From contig CANKZO010000158.1 in the NCBI GenBank assembly GCA_947488485.1, forward strand, positions 1-5,591: DNA of 5,591 bases, in the 5' to 3' direction. Below the pieces are notes generated by a model. That model did no database searches. It saw only the letters and a list, made by a program, of their open reading frames with translations, and had not been told where the DNA came from. This DNA comes from Opitutia bacterium (GTDB lineage: Bacteria > Verrucomicrobiota > Verrucomicrobiae > Opitutales > UBA953). Position numbers and translations under genes: made by a program. This document shows positions 1 to 5,591 of the stretch, in pieces. Position 1 is the stretch's first letter; each line of letters starts with the position of its first letter.

Positions 1-30
1 CCCCTGGCGAGCCCACCGCCCGCCCCGTGA
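1..30 (+). CDS. Possible 3' end of an upstream gene (partial)
   Basis: Frame 1 is open from the window edge and ends at TGA 28-30, giving a Pro/Ala-rich tail (PLASPPPAP). The stop would overlap the GTG at 27-29 as GTGA, the arrangement typical of translationally coupled genes. Only nine codons are visible and the frame of the next gene is also open to the edge, so this is a weak inference from the overlap geometry. No function can be assigned. Confidence 0.25.
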   Translation, partial: PLASPPPAP

Positions 31-761
31 AGATGTCCATCGAAGTCCTCTTCGAAGACGCGCACCTCATCGCCGTCAACAAGCCCGCCGGTCTCCTCAC
101 GCATCCGGTGCAGGGCTCCGACGAGGTCTCGATCGTCCACGGCCTACTCCATTACACCAAGGGCAAGCTCGCCCCGGCTGGCGGCGCACCCCGCCCCGGC
201 GTCGTCCACCGTCTCGACCGCGAAACTTCCGGCGTCATCGTCCTCGCGAAGACCGACAAGGCCTACCACGCGCTCGTCGCGCAGTTCGCCGCCCGCACCG
301 CGAAGAAGGAATACCTCGCGCTCGTCGACAAGGCTCCGCGCCTGCTCTCCGGCGTCATCAACGCCAACATTGATCGCCACCGCACCGTCCGCGTGCGCAT
401 GGCCGTCCGGGAAGACGGCCGCGAAGCCATCACCGACTGGCGCGTGGAAGAAAAATACGGCGTCGAAGCCGCGCTCGTCCGCGCCTTCCCGCACACCGGC
501 CGCACGCACCAGATCCGCGTCCACCTCGCGCACATCACGCACCCGATCCTCGGCGACCGTACCTACGGCAAGTTCGACGTACCGAGCTATACCGGCTGGC
601 CGATGCCCCGCGTGATGCTCCACGCCCATAAGCTGACCCTGACGCACCCGCAGACCGGCAAGCCGCTCACGATCACCGTCGAGCCGCCCAAGGACTTCCT
701 GGAGCTCAAGGAATGGCTGGCCAAGAAGTTCGGACGCAAGCCGTACCTGTTGCCCGCGTAA
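27..761 (+). CDS. RluA-family RNA pseudouridine synthase
   Basis: This enzyme converts specific uridines in rRNA or tRNA to pseudouridine in the cytoplasm. Numbered from the GTG, residues 7-20 (VLFEDAHLIAVNKP) are the usual opening strand of the RluA catalytic domain. HRLDRETSG at 61-69 carries the catalytic Asp64, and GRTHQIRVH at 158-166 is the second family signature. There is no N-terminal S4 RNA-binding domain, so it belongs with the short RluA/TruC/RluC-like single-domain forms; the exact target uridine cannot be read from the sequence. Two starts are possible: GTG at 27, which would overlap an upstream TGA, or ATG at 33, which begins directly before the conserved strand and is at least as likely. 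The frame is also open to the window edge, so a longer N-terminus is not excluded. No good Shine-Dalgarno is seen. The family assignment is secure; the subfamily is not. Confidence 0.93.
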   Translation: MKMSIEVLFEDAHLIAVNKPAGLLTHPVQGSDEVSIVHGLLHYTKGKLAPAGGAPRPGVVHRLDRETSGVIVLAKTDKAYHALVAQFAARTAKKEYLALVDKAPRLLSGVINANIDRHRTVRVRMAVREDGREAITDWRVEEKYGVEAALVRAFPHTGRTHQIRVHLAHITHPILGDRTYGKFDVPSYTGWPMPRVMLHAHKLTLTHPQTGKPLTITVEPPKDFLELKEWLAKKFGRKPYLLPA

Positions 762-772
762 GCGGCAACAGG
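746..772 (+). terminator. Hairpin straddling the rluA-type stop codon
   Basis: A perfect 9-bp inverted repeat, CCTGTTGCC (746-754) and GGCAACAGG (764-772), encloses the TAA stop at 759-761. With one bulged C the stem can extend by GC/GC (756-757 with 762-763), closing on a GTAA loop, which fits the GNRA tetraloop class. No T-run follows, so this is not a classical intrinsic terminator. It may act as a 3'-end stabiliser or, with the larger hairpin just downstream, as part of a termination region. The structure is seen in the sequence; its role is inferred. Confidence 0.5.
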
Positions 773-773
773 A

Positions 774-851
774 GGGCTAGGGCTAGGGTTAGGGCTAGGG
801 ATAGTTTGGGTTCACCCTTACTAGCCCTAGCCCTGGCCCTATCCCTAATCA
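774..851. repeat. Inverted GGGNNA hexamer array (hairpin and G-quadruplex potential) between convergent genes
   Basis: The left arm is five tandem hexamers: GGGCTA (774), GGGCTA (780), GGGTTA (786), GGGCTA (792) and GGGATA (798). The right arm (822-845) is the complementary array TAGCCC, TAGCCC, TGGCCC, TATCCC. The arms pair as 778-805 with 820-847, giving a 28-position stem with two mismatches and two G-U pairs. A small GGG-TTCA-CCC helix (808-817) sits in the loop on the same centre. Each strand has at least four G-triplets separated by three bases, which is the canonical G-quadruplex pattern. The array fills the gap between the rluA-type gene and the converging sulfatase and ends one base from the sulfatase stop codon. 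A bidirectional terminator is the simplest role. It could also be one copy of a dispersed intergenic repeat. Confidence 0.8.
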
Positions 852-2261
852 GAATCCCTTCTGGCCGGGCTGGGGTAGCTTGGAAGGGGCTTTCCAGTCA
901 GCGGGCAGGATCTTCGCGGCGGTTAGCGGGTCGTTGTCGCCGTCGGTTTTCATCTCGGCGGCGAGTTTCGCCAGCATGGCCTGGATGCGCTCGGCGTGCT
1001 CAGGAAGAGCGGCAAGATCCTTGGTCTCGTATGGGTCGGACTGCAGGTCGAAGAGCTGGGTGCGGTCGACGTGCGGGTAGCGAATGAGCTTCCAGCGTCC
1101 GTCGTTGAGCGCCTTCTGGATGGTCTTGTAACCGAACATCAGGAACGGACGGGCGGGCTTGGACGGATCCTTGAGCACGGCGGCGAACTCGCGTCCGTTG
1201 GAGCCCGGCGGAGTGGCGACGCCGCAGAGCTTGCCGAGCGTGGGCAGGACGTCGAAGAGGTAGCACATCGCGTCACTGCGCTTGTCAGCGGCGATGCCGG
1301 GGCCGGCGACGATCAGCGGCACGCGCATGGAGTGCTCGTAGAGGTTCTGCTTGCCGATGAGGCCGTGCGAACCGCGGGCCACACCAGAATCAGCGGCGTA
1401 GACGATAATCGTATTGGCAGCGAACGGCGACGCCTCCACGGCGTCGAGGACGCGGCCGACCTGGACGTCGAGGAAGGAGATGTAACGATAATACTCGGCC
1501 AGCATCGTCTGGATGTCGGCCTGCTTGCGGGGCCAGGGCAGCAGCTGCTCATCGCGGATGACCATCTCGCCGTTGTCGAACGGGTGCTGCGGCAGGAAGT
1601 TCGGCGGCAGCGGGATCGAGGCCGGCGCATAATCGATCGGAAACCCTTCAGGCACGATATGCGGGTCATGCGGGCCGTCGAAGGCGAGGTAAGAGAAGAA
1701 AGGCTGCTTGCCGTCCTGCGATTTCAGAAACGCGAGGGTCTCGTCGGTGGCCTCTTCGCAGAGGTGCTTCGGGCCGACCTTGCCGGGCGTCAGTTTACCG
1801 GTCGGGAGCATATCGCTGGTGGGCGCCTTGAGCGGATTCACCATCCCGCCGACGAAGAGCGCCTTGGCCTGCTGGAAGGACTTCGAGATCGAGGGCGGAC
1901 CATTGTGCCACTTGCCCGTGGCGAAGGTCGCATAGCCCGCGGCGCCGAAGGCGTTAGGCCAGGTCTGGTGCTTCAGCAGTCTCTCATCGATCTGCGCCAA
2001 CGAGCGACCGGACAGCAGCATCGCGCGGGAAGGCACGCAGGTCGCACCCTGGTTGCCGCCCTGCATGTAAGCGCGCGTGAAAGCGACGCCCCGCTTCACA
2101 AGGCGATCGAGGTTAGGGGTTTTGATGACCGGATTACCCAAGGCAGCGATGGTATCGGCGCGTTGGTCATCGGCGAAGATGAAGACGACGTTCGGGGGCT
2201 GAGCGGCGGTCAGGGACACGACCGTGACCAGCAACGCGAGGCAGAGTCGGGGCAGGCTCAT
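849..2261 (-). CDS. Exported S1-family (alkaline-phosphatase superfamily) sulfatase
   Basis: This enzyme is predicted to hydrolyse a sulfate ester outside the cytoplasm. I prefer ATG at 2259-2261 (470 residues) over a TTG four codons upstream, because it directly precedes a signal peptide: hydrophobic residues 6-18 and a likely cleavage after Ala-20 (LTAA-Q). Numbered from that Met, the N-terminal metal site is Asp31-Asp32 (IFADDQRAD). CVPSR at 75-79 is the C-x-P-S-R sulfatase signature whose Cys75 is converted to formylglycine. Further family motifs are GKWH at 116-119, PHDPH near 197-201, and SHGLIGKQNLYEH at 298-310 with Lys304. Where the family normally has Asp-Asn, Asp-His or Asp-Gln as metal ligands, this protein has Asp291-Ser292 (ADSG). 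Length is normal for a single-domain sulfatase. It is the last gene of a minus-strand run, about 42 bases after the transporter stop. No formylglycine-generating enzyme is in the window. The substrate cannot be inferred with confidence. Confidence 0.92.
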   Translation of the reverse strand: MSLPRLCLALLVTVVSLTAAQPPNVVFIFADDQRADTIAALGNPVIKTPNLDRLVKRGVAFTRAYMQGGNQGATCVPSRAMLLSGRSLAQIDERLLKHQTWPNAFGAAGYATFATGKWHNGPPSISKSFQQAKALFVGGMVNPLKAPTSDMLPTGKLTPGKVGPKHLCEEATDETLAFLKSQDGKQPFFSYLAFDGPHDPHIVPEGFPIDYAPASIPLPPNFLPQHPFDNGEMVIRDEQLLPWPRKQADIQTMLAEYYRYISFLDVQVGRVLDAVEASPFAANTIIVYAADSGVARGSHGLIGKQNLYEHSMRVPLIVAGPGIAADKRSDAMCYLFDVLPTLGKLCGVATPPGSNGREFAAVLKDPSKPARPFLMFGYKTIQKALNDGRWKLIRYPHVDRTQLFDLQSDPYETKDLAALPEHAERIQAMLAKLAAEMKTDGDNDPLTAAKILPADWKAPSKLPQPGQKGF

Positions 2262-2303
2262 GATCCCATCCAAGCCCGTCCGCCTAGGGAAGGCAACCCG
2301 CGT

Positions 2304-3224
2304 TCAGGCGTTGAAGCCGTGGTGCCCGTCCTGCTTACGGTGCTCAGGGGCGTCCGGCTCGACATGCACCAGCACGGAGATTACTTCGGGATGCGACTTC
2401 AGGATGTCGGACTTGATTCGACCGGCAATGGCGTGCCCTTCGGCGACGGTCGCACCTTCGGCGACCTGCAGGTGGAAATCTATCTCAAAGCGGTCGCCTA
2501 GACGACGGGCACGGAAGGCGTGGAAACCCTTGGCCCCGGGAGCGGCCAGAATGTGTTCGCTGAGGTCGTGCAGCACGTGCGCGGCCGGAGCGGTATCGAG
2601 CAGGTCTTCGCAGGCGCCCTTGAAGAGCTTGATGCCTTCGGAGCCGAGCCAACCGGCGAGCACGAGGCCCACGACCTTATCGAGGGCCTTCCATTCGGGA
2701 TTGATATTGGCGACGACGACCGCGACCAGCGCGAGGAGCGAGGCGATGGCGTCGGCGCGGTGGTCCGTGGCGTTGGCCATCAGCAGGCGGGAGCCGAGAC
2801 GTTCGGCCTGACGGCGAGCGTATTGGTAGAAACCTTCCTTGATTAGCAAAGCTCCGCCGGCGACCCAGGCGGCGGCGAGACCAGGTTGGGTGACGTCGGC
2901 ACCACTAACGAGCGCGGTAAGCGACTGCCAGGCCAGTCCAAGACAGAAGAGTAGCACCAACGCCGAGATGAGCATCGTCGCCAAGGTCGAGAAACGGTGG
3001 TGACCGTAGGGATGATCATCGTCCTTCGGCAGGTGCGCGAACTTCAGGCCGATGATGGCCGCGATGTCGCTGGCGATATCGACGAGCGAGTGGATGCCGT
3101 CGGCGACGAGCGCCTGGGACGAGGCGACAATACCCACGCTAAGTTTGGCTCCAGCCAAGACAACATTGACCGCCAAGCTGAGCGCCACGGTCAGACCACC
3201 TTCGCGCTGCAGCGGCGTGCTCAT
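2304..3224 (-). CDS. Cation diffusion facilitator (CDF) family metal transporter
   Basis: This inner-membrane protein is predicted to export a divalent metal (Zn, Fe, Mn or similar) in exchange for protons. Its 306 residues match the usual CDF length. About six hydrophobic segments span residues 11-200, followed by a cytoplasmic CDF C-terminal domain (about 210-290) with strands such as FEIDFHLQV and VISVLVHVEP. Family motifs are ADGIHSLVDIASD (41-53) in segment 2, HPYGHHRFSTLATM (71-84) in the loop before segment 3, and ATDHRADAIASL (152-163) before or in segment 5. Aligned by eye to E. coli YiiP, the transport site would be His45, Asp49, Asp154 and Asp158, an HD-DD set that differs from the DD-HD of YiiP and the HD-HD of ZitB-type zinc exporters. 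The C-terminal tail is His-containing (His295, 301, 302). Its ATG at 3222-3224 overlaps the stop of the upstream gene as ATGA, so translation is probably coupled. Confidence 0.93.
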   Translation of the reverse strand: MSTPLQREGGLTVALSLAVNVVLAGAKLSVGIVASSQALVADGIHSLVDIASDIAAIIGLKFAHLPKDDDHPYGHHRFSTLATMLISALVLLFCLGLAWQSLTALVSGADVTQPGLAAAWVAGGALLIKEGFYQYARRQAERLGSRLLMANATDHRADAIASLLALVAVVVANINPEWKALDKVVGLVLAGWLGSEGIKLFKGACEDLLDTAPAAHVLHDLSEHILAAPGAKGFHAFRARRLGDRFEIDFHLQVAEGATVAEGHAIAGRIKSDILKSHPEVISVLVHVEPDAPEHRKQDGHHGFNA

Positions 3225-3865
3225 TTGGGTGAGTTAGCCTTAATCAGCTCGGCTTCAGCCTGCCAGTCGATTCGGGGTAGGCGGGCTTCGGCCACGGCGG
3301 GATGGCTGTTCAATTCACGCACCAAAGCCTCGAGCTTACCCCAAGGGGCGCCACCTGGCAGCTTGCGCCAGGCATCGAGGCGAATGAGGGATTCTTCATG
3401 GCCAGGCCAAGCGGCGGCGACATCACCGGACGGAAGCGTAACCTCGGTAGCCTGATGGCCAGGCTTCAGTTTGATAACGATACGGTCGGCATAGGTAAAC
3501 TCATAGGAAGCCACCGGGCCGGCTTCGGCTAGCGCGACTCCCGGAGCGTAGGATTCCTTGATCAGAATATGCTCCTCGGGCAGCTCCTTGCCTTCAGGAG
3601 AGTAGCGACGGGTGCCGCCGGTGACGAGCGTGCGGACCTTCGCCCCGCCCTCTTTCTCGACGACCTGCTCGAAGAGGACATATTTTCCGTAGAAGCCCTT
3701 CTGCATGACCGCGAAGTCGTACATCATCGGAGCCATGCTCAAGGAAGTGCGGACCGCCCGGAGCTGGTTCTTCTTCTCGCTACCGCAGGACTTGCCGCCG
3801 AGCAAAAGCACGATGCCCAGCAAGGCACCGACGAGGAAGATGACGAAGCGTTCGCGCTGACCCAT
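3221..3865 (-). CDS. Unrecognised membrane-anchored protein, first gene of the minus-strand run
   Basis: I do not recognise this 214-residue protein. Residues 7-24 form a strong hydrophobic segment after a basic N-terminus (MGQRER), so it is probably a signal anchor with the rest outside the cytoplasm; a cleaved signal is possible. Cys27 (GGKSC) does not fit a lipobox. The remainder is soluble. The C-terminal third has a basic-hydrophobic strand ending in Lys-Pro-Gly (RIVIKLKPG, 128-136), then a helix and strand with LEALVRELNSHPAVAEARLP (178-197). That order resembles the beta-alpha-beta pattern of subtilase-type prodomains (inhibitor I9 or fervidolysin-like), but no protease is present, and this is only a pattern match by eye. 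The ATG at 3863-3865 is preceded directly by a G-run at non-standard spacing. Its stop overlaps the start of the CDF transporter by four bases, so the two are likely made together. Confidence 0.75.
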   Translation of the reverse strand: MGQRERFVIFLVGALLGIVLLLGGKSCGSEKKNQLRAVRTSLSMAPMMYDFAVMQKGFYGKYVLFEQVVEKEGGAKVRTLVTGGTRRYSPEGKELPEEHILIKESYAPGVALAEAGPVASYEFTYADRIVIKLKPGHQATEVTLPSGDVAAAWPGHEESLIRLDAWRKLPGGAPWGKLEALVRELNSHPAVAEARLPRIDWQAEAELIKANSPK

Positions 3866-3962
3866 CCCCCGACATCAGCGAAGGAAGCCCACGGGAGCAA
3901 GGAGAAGCCTCCGATACGCCGTTTGGCGTTGGAAAATCGCCACCAGTCGCCAAAACAGCCTC
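3866..3962. promoter_or_regulatory. Divergent intergenic spacer, presumed promoter region
   Basis: These 97 bases separate the start of the minus-strand run from the start of the plus-strand run, so promoters for both are expected here or nearby. A small inverted repeat, ACGCC-GTTT-GGCGT (3916-3929), and a second set of TTGGCG/CGCCAA half-sites (3923-3928 and 3948-3953) are visible and could be an operator. I see no convincing -35/-10 pair on either strand and no Shine-Dalgarno before the ATG at 3963. The regulatory role rests mainly on geometry. Confidence 0.4.
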
Positions 3963-4367
3963 ATGCTTCAGGCCACCGTCGAGACCCGCGTCCGCTTCGC
4001 CGAGACCGATGCGATGGGCGTCACCTACCACGGCAACTACCTGCCTTGGTTCGAGATGGCTCGCGTCGCCCTGCTCGACCAGCTCGGCACGCCCTACCGT
4101 CAGCTCGAGCAAGAAGGCTTCCTCCTGCCTGTCCTCGAGACTGGCCTGACCTACCACCGCCCTTCCCACTTCGACGACCGCGTGCGCATCACCGTGACCT
4201 TGGCTGAAAAGCCCATGGCGCGACTCAAGCTCACCTACAAGGTTGAGCGCGACGGCGAGCTGCTCGTCGAAGGCTTCACGATTCACGCCTTTGTGAACCG
4301 TGAGTTCAAGGCCGTGCGCCCGCCGGACAACGTCGAGGCCGCGATACGCCAAGCCTTCGGAGCCTGA
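3963..4367 (+). CDS. YbgC-like acyl-CoA thioesterase (4HBT hotdog fold)
   Basis: This is predicted to hydrolyse acyl-CoA thioesters in the cytoplasm. The 134 residues are the normal length for a single hotdog domain. The N-terminus RFAETDAMGVTYHGNYLPWF (11-30) is the YbgC/4-hydroxybenzoyl-CoA thioesterase signature, with catalytic Asp16 and the conserved His23 and Asn25-Tyr26. The next helix (FEMARVALLDQLG) and the strand region to about residue 110 complete the fold. In proteobacteria ybgC sits with the tol-pal genes; here it does not, and it is followed by a GloC-like thioester hydrolase instead, so the Tol-Pal association should not be assumed. It is the first gene of a tight plus-strand run, ending four bases before the next ATG. 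No ribosome binding site is obvious upstream of its ATG. Substrate chain length cannot be told from the sequence. Confidence 0.92.
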   Translation: MLQATVETRVRFAETDAMGVTYHGNYLPWFEMARVALLDQLGTPYRQLEQEGFLLPVLETGLTYHRPSHFDDRVRITVTLAEKPMARLKLTYKVERDGELLVEGFTIHAFVNREFKAVRPPDNVEAAIRQAFGA

Positions 4368-4371
4368 TTTC

Positions 4372-5022
4372 ATGAAGATCGCCGCCGCCCCGCTGGGGCC
4401 TTTCGAAACCAACGCCTACCTCGTCGTCGCCGAGAACGGCAAGGACTGCTGTGTCATCGACGCCCCCAAGGACGCCGGCCCGTTGCTGCTCGCGGAGATC
4501 AAGAAGCAAGGCCTCAACCTGACGCACCTGCTGATTACGCACGGACACTGGGACCATATGTGCGATGGACGCTATTTCGCCGACGCCGGCGCCAAGGTCA
4601 TCGCGCATAAAGACGACCAGCAACTCATCGAGAACATCGAAGCCTACCGCACCCGCTACCAGTCGATGATCCCGTCGCTCTCCGACGACGACTTCCGTTC
4701 GGTGAAGGTCGACCGCTGGGTGGAAGACGGCGACATCGTCGAAGCGTGTGGCTATAAGTTCGAGATCCGGCACGTGCCTGGTCACTGCCCGGGCAGCATC
4801 CTCTTCTACGCCGCCGACCAGAAGATCGCCTTTACCGGCGATGCCATCTTCAAGGGCTCCGTCGGGCGTACCGACCTCCCCAACGGCGACTGGAATCAGC
4901 TCCTGACCTCGATTCGTACCCGCATCTACACCCTGCCGGACGACGTCGTCCTCCTGCCAGGCCACGGCGGCCAGACCTCGGTGGGCGCCGAGAAGCAGAC
5001 CAATCCGTACGCCAAGCCCTGA
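4372..5022 (+). CDS. Metallo-beta-lactamase-fold hydrolase, glyoxalase II-like (GloC/YcbL type)
   Basis: This is likely a zinc-dependent thioester hydrolase of the hydroxyacylglutathione hydrolase type, cytoplasmic since no signal peptide is seen. The 216 residues from ATG 4372 give the compact MBL core. Metal ligands are visible in order: THGHWDH (His57, His59, Asp61, His62), His138 in HVPGHCPGS, Asp157 in FTGDAIF, and His198 in LLPGHGG. The GSVGRTDLP segment (162-170) and the short C-terminus ending in TNPYAKP match the YcbL/GloC subgroup rather than full-length GloB, which has an extra C-terminal helical domain. An in-frame start at 4300 would run through the end of the thioesterase gene and is rejected. 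GGAG at 4359-4362, nine bases before the ATG, is a reasonable Shine-Dalgarno lying inside the preceding gene. It starts four bases after the thioesterase stop and is followed five bases later by the 170-residue gene. Persulfide dioxygenase and other MBL roles are less likely but not excluded. Confidence 0.92.
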   Translation: MKIAAAPLGPFETNAYLVVAENGKDCCVIDAPKDAGPLLLAEIKKQGLNLTHLLITHGHWDHMCDGRYFADAGAKVIAHKDDQQLIENIEAYRTRYQSMIPSLSDDDFRSVKVDRWVEDGDIVEACGYKFEIRHVPGHCPGSILFYAADQKIAFTGDAIFKGSVGRTDLPNGDWNQLLTSIRTRIYTLPDDVVLLPGHGGQTSVGAEKQTNPYAKP

Positions 5023-5027
5023 GCCGC

Positions 5028-5540
5028 GTGCCTTCGCCCTGCCCCTTCCTGCCGTCCTGCGGTCGCCTGCTCTCGTGGCGCGACCTCAACGCCCTACGCG
5101 AAGACCAAGGGCCGGAGCTTTATCGGCTCTGCCTCGAATATGGCCAGCAGCTCTGGCTGGACGACCTCCCCGCGCGTGCGTTGCTCGCCGTCGATCGCGC
5201 GCTCTATTGCGATGTCCCCGACGACGCCGAAGCACTGACCGAATACCCGATGCCCTACCGTACCATCGGCTGGATGGTCAAGCAGCCCAGCGAGAACTTC
5301 GCCGGCAATGCGCGGGTGCATTACCAGCACCTCGCCGATCGTGTGCGCGGCGAACGGGCCGACCTCAAAAAGTGGCGGGCTTGGGCCGCGTGGGCGGTCA
5401 CGCGTCACGTGCGACCTGACCTCGAGGGCGACCCCAAGCACATCGTCACCGAACCCACACATGTGGAGATCGAGGCTGGTCTACGCGCCCACGGGCTCGC
5501 CAGTGAGATTATCGAGTGGCGCAAGGCACTCACCGACTAA
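5028..5540 (+). CDS. Unrecognised 170-residue soluble protein, third gene of the plus-strand run
   Basis: I cannot assign a function. The predicted protein starts at GTG 5028, five bases after the preceding stop; there is no ATG near the N-terminus and no clear Shine-Dalgarno, so the start is tentative. It has no signal peptide or membrane segment. The sequence is rich in Trp, Arg, Leu and Ala and looks mostly helical: LYRLCLEYGQQLWLDDLPARALLAVDRAL in residues 31-59 could form a helical hairpin of tetratricopeptide-like character. A compact stretch (NARVHYQHLADRVRGERADL, 94-113) and a Trp-rich segment (WRAWAAWAV, 116-124) look like conserved family cores. Codon usage and GC content match the neighbours, and the reading frame ends in TAA, so it is likely a real gene. 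Its tight spacing implies cotranscription with the thioesterase and the GloC-like hydrolase. Confidence 0.75.
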   Translation: MPSPCPFLPSCGRLLSWRDLNALREDQGPELYRLCLEYGQQLWLDDLPARALLAVDRALYCDVPDDAEALTEYPMPYRTIGWMVKQPSENFAGNARVHYQHLADRVRGERADLKKWRAWAAWAVTRHVRPDLEGDPKHIVTEPTHVEIEAGLRAHGLASEIIEWRKALTD

Positions 5541-5560
5541 AACCACCCGCTCATTTCGAT

Positions 5561-5591
5561 ATGAATCTCCACTCTGACCATTCCCTCCGCA
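5561..5591 (+). CDS. Possible start of a further gene (partial)
   Basis: An ATG at 5561, 20 bases after the preceding stop, opens a frame that stays open to the window edge (MNLHSDHSLR). No ribosome binding site is evident. Only ten codons are visible, so neither the gene nor its function can be established; spacing and strand fit continuation of the plus-strand run. Confidence 0.3.
   Translation, partial: MNLHSDHSLR

Noticed and set aside
774..845. A CRISPR array or a true telomere
   Set aside because: The units are 6 bases without spacers, and the array is internal, inverted and imperfect, flanked by genes on both sides.
2262..2273. TTG start for the sulfatase four codons upstream
   Set aside because: The ATG at 2259-2261 begins directly at the signal peptide, and the added residues (MDGI) contribute nothing typical.
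996..2501. A long 501-codon plus-strand open frame across the sulfatase gene
   Set aside because: It lies antisense to a sulfatase with intact motifs. Its translation is charged, low in aromatic residues and has no recognisable domain. It is the usual mirror frame of a GC-rich gene.
3569..4207. A plus-strand open frame running from the unknown-protein region into the thioesterase
   Set aside because: It crosses the divergent spacer and overlaps two better supported genes in other frames, and its product becomes Pro/Arg-rich as expected of a shadow frame.
4300..4371. An upstream in-frame start for the GloC-like hydrolase
   Set aside because: It would add 24 Arg/Pro-rich residues overlapping the thioesterase 3' end. 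The ATG at 4372 has a GGAG at good spacing and begins at the family's usual N-terminus.

Overview
The window is GC-rich, gene-dense bacterial chromosome with short intergenic gaps and core or metabolic genes. No rRNA, tRNA, CRISPR array, integrase or transposase was seen. The combination of an S1-type secreted sulfatase, few recognisable Shine-Dalgarno sites and two unrecognised proteins suggests Verrucomicrobiota, perhaps Opitutae. That placement is inference from style, not from a marker gene.

Layout: (1) 1-761, plus strand: a short RluA-family RNA pseudouridine synthase, possibly overlapping the 3' end of an upstream gene. (2) 746-851: a convergent intergenic region with a hairpin across the rluA stop codon, then a long inverted array of GGGNNA hexamers that can fold as one large hairpin or as G-quadruplexes on either strand. 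(3) 849-3865, minus strand: a three-gene run transcribed as unknown membrane-anchored protein, then cation diffusion facilitator, then exported sulfatase. The first two overlap by ATGA, and the third follows after about 40 bases. (4) 3866-3962: a short divergent spacer. (5) 3963-5540, plus strand: a tight run of YbgC-like thioesterase, GloC-like metallo-beta-lactamase-fold hydrolase and an unrecognised 170-residue protein, with gaps of 4 and 5 bases. (6) 5561 to the end: the possible start of another gene.

The plus-strand run pairs two thioester hydrolases, which suggests acyl-CoA or glutathione-thioester housekeeping. The minus-strand run pairs a metal exporter with a sulfatase and a membrane-anchored protein; no functional link between them is proven. 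I found no clear new multi-gene system. The most unusual element is the telomere-like, quadruplex-capable inverted array between the two convergent genes. Next are two residue-level departures: a Ser at a usual metal ligand in the sulfatase, and an HD-DD metal site in the transporter.
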